8,934 bases of DNA, taken from positions 1 through 8,934 of the forward strand of contig DATFQE010000095.1 of assembly GCA_035264445.1 (NCBI GenBank). The letters run 5' to 3'. The position numbers were made by a program, and so were the translations under genes. The first letter of the stretch is position 1; the number at the start of each line of letters is the position of its first letter. Below, piece by piece: positions 4,542-8,934 of this stretch. Under the pieces are notes generated by a model. That model worked only from the letters and a program-made list of their open reading frames with translations, was not told the origin of the DNA and ran no database searches. Source of the DNA: DATFQE01 sp035264445. Lineage in GTDB: Bacteria; Actinomycetota; Thermoleophilia; Gaiellales; Gaiellaceae.

Positions 4542-6127
4542 CACGCGGACAACCCGGCCTCGTTGGCCGCGAGCCGATTGTTCCGCGACACGGCGCGGCT
4601 GCCGTCGTCGAATCTGGCCTCGGGGAACGCGACGAGCGGCTGCCCGCCCCCACACGCCCGGTTGCCGCGCACCACGTTGTGCGACGAGCCCTGGAGCACG
4701 ATCGCCGGCCGGCCACCGCCGACGAACACGTTCCGCACAATCCGGTGACGATCGCCGCCGACGTCGACGAAGATCCCGGTCTTCGCGTCGACGATCCGGT
4801 TGTCCGCGAACGTGTTGGCGCTCGAGCCGGCGCCTTCGTGACGCCACTCGACGTTGATGCCGGTGCGGGCGTCGACGATCCGGTTGCGCGCTATTAGCGA
4901 GTCGTTGGTGACGTGCTCGAGGTAAATGCCGGTGCGCGTGTCGGAGATCTCGTTGTCGACGATCGTCGTCCGCGTCGAGGAGCCGACCGTCTCGATCCCG
5001 TCCCATCTCGCACGGCGCACGACGTTGCCGATCACCGCGGCCTCGACCCCGCCCGTCCAGATGCCGCCCTCGTCGGTGCCGCACCCTTGCGTCCGGTACT
5101 TCGCCGACGTCCAGCAGCCGTCGCGGGATGGGTTGCGGATGTCGCTGACGACGTTGTCGAGCACGAGGCCGTGGAGGTCGGCGGCGGGGCGGCCGTGTTC
5201 CTGCTGCTGCAGGAGGATCCCGAACCCCCGAAAGCCCGAAACCCGGTTGCGGATCGCCGTAGTATCACGCGATTCGTCGGAGCCGAGGGCGACGATACCG
5301 GCCTCCGCGGAGCGGCTTCCCTCGATGCGCGAGTCCTGAATCGAGATGTCCGAGTGGGCACCCCAGGTGTTGACGCCGTCGGTGCGCACGCGCCTCAGAT
5401 GCAGGCGTTGAAGGCGGACGTCGCGGGAGCCGTCGAAGATCGCGACGCCGATGCCTCCGTCGCTGTCGCCTGACACGGCCCCGCCTCCGTCCAGGGCCAG
5501 GTCTGAGATGCGGATGTTCCGGCCCTTGGCCACGAGCAGCGCCCAGTAGCGGCTCCCAGGCGGGGAGTGGAGCACCGTGTCCGGGCCGGATCCGACCAGC
5601 CGTGCGCCGCTGCGCAGCATGAGCCGGTCGACGACGTAGCTCCCGGGCGCGAGGCGAACGGTGACGTCACCTTGCGCCAGCGCGGCTCGGGCACGCGCAA
5701 ACGAGGCTCCCGGACGAGCCTCCAGGATGCTCGAACCGGACGGTTCCACGGTGATACCACGCGCTTCTGCGGCTGTTCGGCGCCCCAAATTGTCCACAGC
5801 CTCCACGCGCAGCCGCTGCTCGCCGCGGGGAAGCAGGGCAGGGTCGACGTCGAGGCGGTATGGCCGCGTCGTGTCGGTGCCTAGCGGCCGCCCGCCGAGG
5901 AAGAAGGTGACGGCGACGATCCGGCTGTCCGGGAGAGCCCGCGCGGCGGCGCGGAGCTGCCCGGGCCGTGTGAGCCGGTCCGGGCCGAGAAACTCGACGC
6001 TCGGGCGTGCGTCGGGCGGGTCGGCCGCCGGCCGGGACGCGCTCTCGGAGACGCACCCGGCCAGCACGAGTGCCGCGACGAGCGCAAAGAGGGTTCGACG
6101 ACCCGCCGCGACGGTAGCTACAGGCAG
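4538..6127 (-). CDS. Lipoprotein with Ig-like domain and right-handed parallel beta-helix
   Basis: A predicted surface lipoprotein, about 529 residues when counted from CTG at 6125-6127. RRTLFALVAALVLAGC (10-25) is a lipoprotein signal with lipobox LAGC; Cys25 would be lipidated. An Asp/Pro linker follows, then a beta-sandwich-like domain (about 42-128: PSVEFLGPDRLTRPGQL, VAVTFFLGGRPLGTDTTRPY, LRVEAVDNLGRRTAAE). From about 133 to the end there are beta-helix coils with NxI..GI spacing, for example NEISDTRTGIYLEH (392-405), NRIVDARTGINVEW (415-428) and NRIVDAKTGIFVDV (443-456). FARARAALAQGDVTVRLAPG (144-163) is the usual lead-in of NosD/pectate-lyase-like folds. The fold fits polysaccharide lyases, epimerases or binding proteins, and the neighbours favour a polysaccharide role; no catalytic residue can be assigned. 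The start is unresolved: no ATG, GTG or TTG gives a full signal peptide in this frame. The gene abuts the divergent kinase gene. Confidence 0.75.
   Translation of the reverse strand: MPVATVAAGRRTLFALVAALVLAGCVSESASRPAADPPDARPSVEFLGPDRLTRPGQLRAAARALPDSRIVAVTFFLGGRPLGTDTTRPYRLDVDPALLPRGEQRLRVEAVDNLGRRTAAEARGITVEPSGSSILEARPGASFARARAALAQGDVTVRLAPGSYVVDRLMLRSGARLVGSGPDTVLHSPPGSRYWALLVAKGRNIRISDLALDGGGAVSGDSDGGIGVAIFDGSRDVRLQRLHLRRVRTDGVNTWGAHSDISIQDSRIEGSRSAEAGIVALGSDESRDTTAIRNRVSGFRGFGILLQQQEHGRPAADLHGLVLDNVVSDIRNPSRDGCWTSAKYRTQGCGTDEGGIWTGGVEAAVIGNVVRRARWDGIETVGSSTRTTIVDNEISDTRTGIYLEHVTNDSLIARNRIVDARTGINVEWRHEGAGSSANTFADNRIVDAKTGIFVDVGGDRHRIVRNVFVGGGRPAIVLQGSSHNVVRGNRACGGGQPLVAFPEARFDDGSRAVSRNNRLAANEAGLSAC
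6114..6121. other. Palindrome GTAGCTAC at the divergent junction
   Basis: A perfect 8-base palindrome lies 6 bases before the kinase ATG, where the two divergent genes meet. It is the only obvious symmetrical element there and could be chance at this length. Confidence 0.25.
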
Positions 6128-7636
6128 ATGGCCGACCGAGTCGATTCCCTGGCCCGCTACGGCGCGCCGGCGTTCCCGCCGGACCAGCCGGTCGAGACGG
6201 GCCGGTACTTCGACGCGCTCCGCCGCAGCAAGCTGCTGATCGCCGCGATCGTCGTGCCCCTCACGCTCGTCGTCTTTGCGCTCTCCTCGATGCTGCCCAA
6301 GACGTACAAGGCGACCTCGAAGATCGTCCTCGAGAGCTCCACCGACCCGCTCCAGACGCGCGTACCCGACGCGGCCGAGCGCCGGCTCGCGACGATCGAG
6401 CGGCTGCTCACCACGCGCCAGACCAGGCGCCGCGCCGCGAGGAGCATTCCGGGCGAGACGGCGACGAGCCTCGAGGGCAAGGTGACCGCGTCCGTCGACC
6501 CCACGGCCGACATCATCTCGATCGACGCCACGGACGACACCGCCAAAGGCGCGGCGCGAATCGCGAACGCCGTCGCCGCGTCGTTCCTCACCCGCCAGCA
6601 CCGGGGCGACGTCCAACGTCTGCGACGCGCAAAGGCGACCCTCGAGCAGGCGCTTCGCGAGCTCCAGGGCCGGCGGGGGATCCAGGCCTCGAACGAGCGC
6701 GTCGCGATTCGCGAACGGCTCACGGACCTCAACCTGGGCGCCGCGGGCTTCCGCTCGGAGCTGTCGCTCGCCGAGGCGGCGCAGCCGCCGACGGAGCCGT
6801 TCTCGCCGCGGCCGGTTCGGAACGCGCTCTTCGCGTTCTTCGCCGCGATGTTCGTGGCGGCGCTGGCCGTGGTCGCCAGGGCGCAGCTCAAGCCGCGCGT
6901 CAGCGGCTCCAGGGAGCTGGGCCGGCTGCTCGACCTGCCGGTGCTCGCCGAGGTTCCGCACGTCCGCCGCCCGCTCGGCCACCGGCCGACGACGCTGAGC
7001 GCGGTCGAGTACGAGGCGTACCAGATGCTGCAGGCGTCTCTTCGGCGCCGGCTGCCGGGGAACCAGCGGACGGTGCTCGTCACGAGCGCGCTCCACGGTG
7101 AGGGCAAGACCGAGGTCACCGCCGCGCTCGGCCTCGTCCTCTCGCAGGCCATGCACCGGACGTGGCTCGTCTCCGCGGACATGCGGTGGCCGCGGCTGCA
7201 CGAGCTCTTCGACGTCGACCAGACGCCGGGCCTCTCCGAGGTGCTCGTCGGCGCGCAGAACGGCGGCAGCAGCGGGATCTTCCAGCTCAGCGCCGCGCGC
7301 ACCGGATCGGGCAGCCTGCACGTGCTCGCCAGCGGCCGAATTCCCCCCGACCCCGCCCAGCTCCTGGCCGGCGGCGCGCTTGACGGCTTCTTCGAGGAGA
7401 TCCAGGAGTCCGAGTATGACTACGTGCTCCTCGACGGCCCCCCGCTGCTCGGGCTCGTCGACAGCCAGGTGCTCGCTCAGCGGGTCGACGGCGTGCTGAT
7501 CGTCTGCCGGCCCGACCGCCACACCCCCGAGACGGCCCTGGCCCTCCGCGAGCTGCTCGACCGGCTCGAGGTCGCCCCGCTGGGCATCGTGATCGTCGGC
7601 TCGCGCGGTCGAACTCACGCCTACCTCCCCGGGTAG
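6128..7636 (+). CDS. Wzz-domain / BY-kinase (CpsD/CapB-like) fusion, polysaccharide chain-length and assembly regulator
   Basis: A 502-residue inner-membrane protein joining a Wzz-type co-polymerase module and a cytoplasmic bacterial tyrosine-kinase-like ATPase. Helix 1 is LLIAAIVVPLTLVVFALSSM (36-55). The extracytoplasmic part (56-228) includes a helical stretch VQRLRRAKATLEQALRELQG. The Pro-rich PPTEPFSPRPVRN then leads into helix 2, ALFAFFAAMFVAALAVVA (233-250). The ATPase has Walker A ALHGEGKT (321-328, K327), Walker A' WLVSADMR (346-353) and Walker B YVLLDGPP (432-439, D437). LVSADMR has Ser349 where family members usually have the first Asp of DxDxR. The C-terminus has a single Tyr499 instead of a tyrosine cluster. 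It normally works with a Wzy polymerase, and one is encoded next to it. ATG at 6128 is the only sensible start, because the next GTG falls inside helix 1. There is no good ribosome binding site. Its 3' end overlaps the next gene by 16 bases. Confidence 0.87.
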   Translation: MADRVDSLARYGAPAFPPDQPVETGRYFDALRRSKLLIAAIVVPLTLVVFALSSMLPKTYKATSKIVLESSTDPLQTRVPDAAERRLATIERLLTTRQTRRRAARSIPGETATSLEGKVTASVDPTADIISIDATDDTAKGAARIANAVAASFLTRQHRGDVQRLRRAKATLEQALRELQGRRGIQASNERVAIRERLTDLNLGAAGFRSELSLAEAAQPPTEPFSPRPVRNALFAFFAAMFVAALAVVARAQLKPRVSGSRELGRLLDLPVLAEVPHVRRPLGHRPTTLSAVEYEAYQMLQASLRRRLPGNQRTVLVTSALHGEGKTEVTAALGLVLSQAMHRTWLVSADMRWPRLHELFDVDQTPGLSEVLVGAQNGGSSGIFQLSAARTGSGSLHVLASGRIPPDPAQLLAGGALDGFFEEIQESEYDYVLLDGPPLLGLVDSQVLAQRVDGVLIVCRPDRHTPETALALRELLDRLEVAPLGIVIVGSRGRTHAYLPG

Positions 7637-8934
7637 CCCTCGCGGAGCGCGGTTCCCGCCCAGATCAACGCTGCGACGAGCCAGAGGTGGCGCCAGTGCA
7701 ACGTGTCGACGAAGAAGCTGTTCGCGAGCAGGCCGCACCAGGCGGCGAGCAGCGCGGCCGACCCGATGCCGTACGTATCGACGCCGAGGGCGACGTTCCG
7801 GGCGGCGAAGCCGAGCGTCAGCACGAGCAGGCCGAGGAGGAGCAGCACGCCGAGGATCCCCTCCTCGGCGAGTGTCCGGACGTACGTGCTGTGCGCGGAC
7901 AGGTCCGAGACACGCTCGAACTGGCCGGGGCCGAGCCCGAGCGGGTGCCGCTCGGCGATCTCGACACCCGAGGCCTGGGCGCCGAAGCGCTGGGCGTCGT
8001 AGTCCTGGAGGGCGGCGCGTTGGCTGAGGAAGCTCGTCATCGAGGTGGCCTCGACGACGGCGACCAGCGCGGCGCCCGCCACGAGCGCGACGGCCAGCAG
8101 CGTCAGCGCCCTGCGGGCGCCGCCGCGGCGGAGCGCCAGAACGGTGAGCAGCACGAGCACGCCCACCGCGAGGTTGAGCCACGCCGCGCGCGAGAAGGAG
8201 AAGAGGACGCCCACGGTCAGGACGGACAGCAGCACGAGCTTGGTCGTGAGCCTGAAGCGGAGCAGACGGGGCGCCACGGTCTCCTCCATCAGGATCAGCG
8301 CCGCGGGGACGAGGAAGGGGCCGAAGACGTTGGGATCCTTGAACAGCCCCTGTGCGCGCGGGCCGGTGACGAGCGCGTCCGAGCCGGGAAAGGCGACGAT
8401 GAGCGCGAGGCAGGCGGCGACGGCCGAGAGCGTCGCGCCGGCCAGGTAGGCGAGGACGACGAGCCGCGCCGAGCGGACCGAGGCGACGTACGCGGCGAGC
8501 CAGAGGGCGAGCAGGCCGAGGTAGAACGTGATCGAAAAGAACGTGACCGCCCGGGCGCCGTCCGTCGCTCCGGTGGCGGCGAGCAGGTTCAGGGCGAGGA
8601 ACACGCTGACAAGCACGGTGGCGCTCAATGGGACACGTTCGAGATGAAACCGCGCGCTGACGAGCGCGACGGCGATCACGACCCCGAAGACGAGGTCTGG
8701 CGGCGCCGGCTCGATCCGCACGACGGCGAGCAGGACAACGCCGAGGGCGACCGCCGCGTCGTACCGCCCGAGCGCCAGAGCGAGCGTTCCGAGCAGTCCG
8801 ACCCCGAAGGCGAGGACGAGCGGGAGCGGCAGCGGCGAGCGGCTGAGGGCCACGCCGGCGGCGAGGAAGACAAGGAGGACGACACCCCCCGTCGCGACCC
8901 ACGCGAGCGTGTTGGAGAGCTCGATTCGGCGGCG
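7621..8934 (-). CDS. O-antigen ligase / polymerase-like membrane protein (Wzy_C family), 5' end outside the window
   Basis: A polytopic membrane protein of at least 437 residues. The frame is open to the right edge and reads NTLAWVATGGVVLLVFLAAG just before GTG 8853, a membrane helix, so the true start lies beyond 8934 and GTG 8853 is internal. About ten hydrophobic helices are visible. Family landmarks are GPRAQGLFKDPNVFGPFLVP (RxxGLFxDPN), FSFSRAAWLNLAVGV (SRAAWL), then the large extracytoplasmic loop RHPLGLGPGQFERVSDLSAH and STYVRTLAEEGILGVLLLLG, equivalent to the HNxYLxxLAExGLLG motif of WaaL and Wzy. These enzymes polymerise repeat units or transfer undecaprenyl-linked glycan to an acceptor; ligase and polymerase cannot be told apart from sequence alone. 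In an actinobacterium, capsule/exopolysaccharide polymerase or wall-glycan ligase is more likely than true O-antigen ligase. It is convergent with the Wzz/kinase gene. Confidence 0.85.
   Translation of the reverse strand, partial: RRRIELSNTLAWVATGGVVLLVFLAAGVALSRSPLPLPLVLAFGVGLLGTLALALGRYDAAVALGVVLLAVVRIEPAPPDLVFGVVIAVALVSARFHLERVPLSATVLVSVFLALNLLAATGATDGARAVTFFSITFYLGLLALWLAAYVASVRSARLVVLAYLAGATLSAVAACLALIVAFPGSDALVTGPRAQGLFKDPNVFGPFLVPAALILMEETVAPRLLRFRLTTKLVLLSVLTVGVLFSFSRAAWLNLAVGVLVLLTVLALRRGGARRALTLLAVALVAGAALVAVVEATSMTSFLSQRAALQDYDAQRFGAQASGVEIAERHPLGLGPGQFERVSDLSAHSTYVRTLAEEGILGVLLLLGLLVLTLGFAARNVALGVDTYGIGSAALLAAWCGLLANSFFVDTLHWRHLWLVAALIWAGTALREGYPGR

Noticed and set aside
5260..5275. 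TAGTATCACGCG, a 12-base match to the repeat cluster (minus-strand copy near 1774-1785), inside the lipoprotein gene
   Set aside because: A single 12-base match between a 180-base region and the rest of the window is not far from chance, and here it is ordinary coding sequence.
8851..8853. GTG as the true start of the ligase/polymerase-like gene
   Set aside because: The frame upstream to the window edge encodes a membrane helix continuous with the protein, so the gene begins outside the window.
4538..8902. A single minus-strand open frame of 1454 codons
   Set aside because: Only its last part (the beta-helix lipoprotein) has protein-like sequence. The rest is antisense to the Wzz/kinase gene and out of frame with the ligase gene, and is Arg/Pro/Gly/Ala-rich as expected for the shadow of GC-rich coding DNA.

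Overview
The window is GC-rich bacterial DNA (I estimate by eye around 70% G+C; not computed). It has tightly packed genes, frequent GTG/TTG starts, a SigB/SigF-type sigma factor and a HicB-like gene. This fits an actinobacterium, and a soil lineage such as Thermoleophilia (Gaiellales/Solirubrobacterales) would be my guess. The phylum is a moderate-confidence inference and the class a weak one. I see no rRNA, tRNA, CRISPR array or insertion sequence.

Layout. (1) Positions 1-1706 are all on the minus strand. They hold the start of an MDR-type oxidoreductase that runs off the left edge, a single-domain cupin, a secreted proline-rich protein with a basic stalk and a C-terminal membrane anchor, and a small one-helix membrane protein. 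(2) Positions 1707-2092 are a lower-GC, apparently non-coding divergent region carrying a cluster of TGATACT / TACTGCGACG repeats. (3) Positions 2093-4541 are on the plus strand. They hold a stress-type sigma-70 factor with an unusually short region between sigma2 and sigma4, a solitary HicB-like protein with a C-terminal transmembrane helix (preceded by a good promoter), and a CelD/BcsL-type GNAT acyltransferase. (4) Positions 4538-8934 look like part of a surface-polysaccharide locus. They hold a minus-strand beta-helix lipoprotein, a plus-strand Wzz-plus-BY-kinase fusion and a minus-strand O-antigen ligase/polymerase-like membrane protein that runs off the right edge.

How they may work together. 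The Wzz/BY-kinase (chain length and assembly control), the Wzy_C-type ligase/polymerase, the CelD-like acyltransferase and the beta-helix lipoprotein (possible polysaccharide-modifying enzyme) together suggest export and decoration of an exopolysaccharide or capsule. These genes alternate strands instead of forming one operon. Both convergent pairs overlap at their stops (CTAG at 4538-4541; 16 bp at 7621-7636), and the one divergent pair has essentially no spacer around 6127/6128. The points most worth a second look are the membrane-anchored orphan HicB, the shortened sigma factor, the degenerate Walker A' motif of the BY-kinase, the lipoprotein with no standard start codon, and the repeat cluster upstream of the sigma factor.
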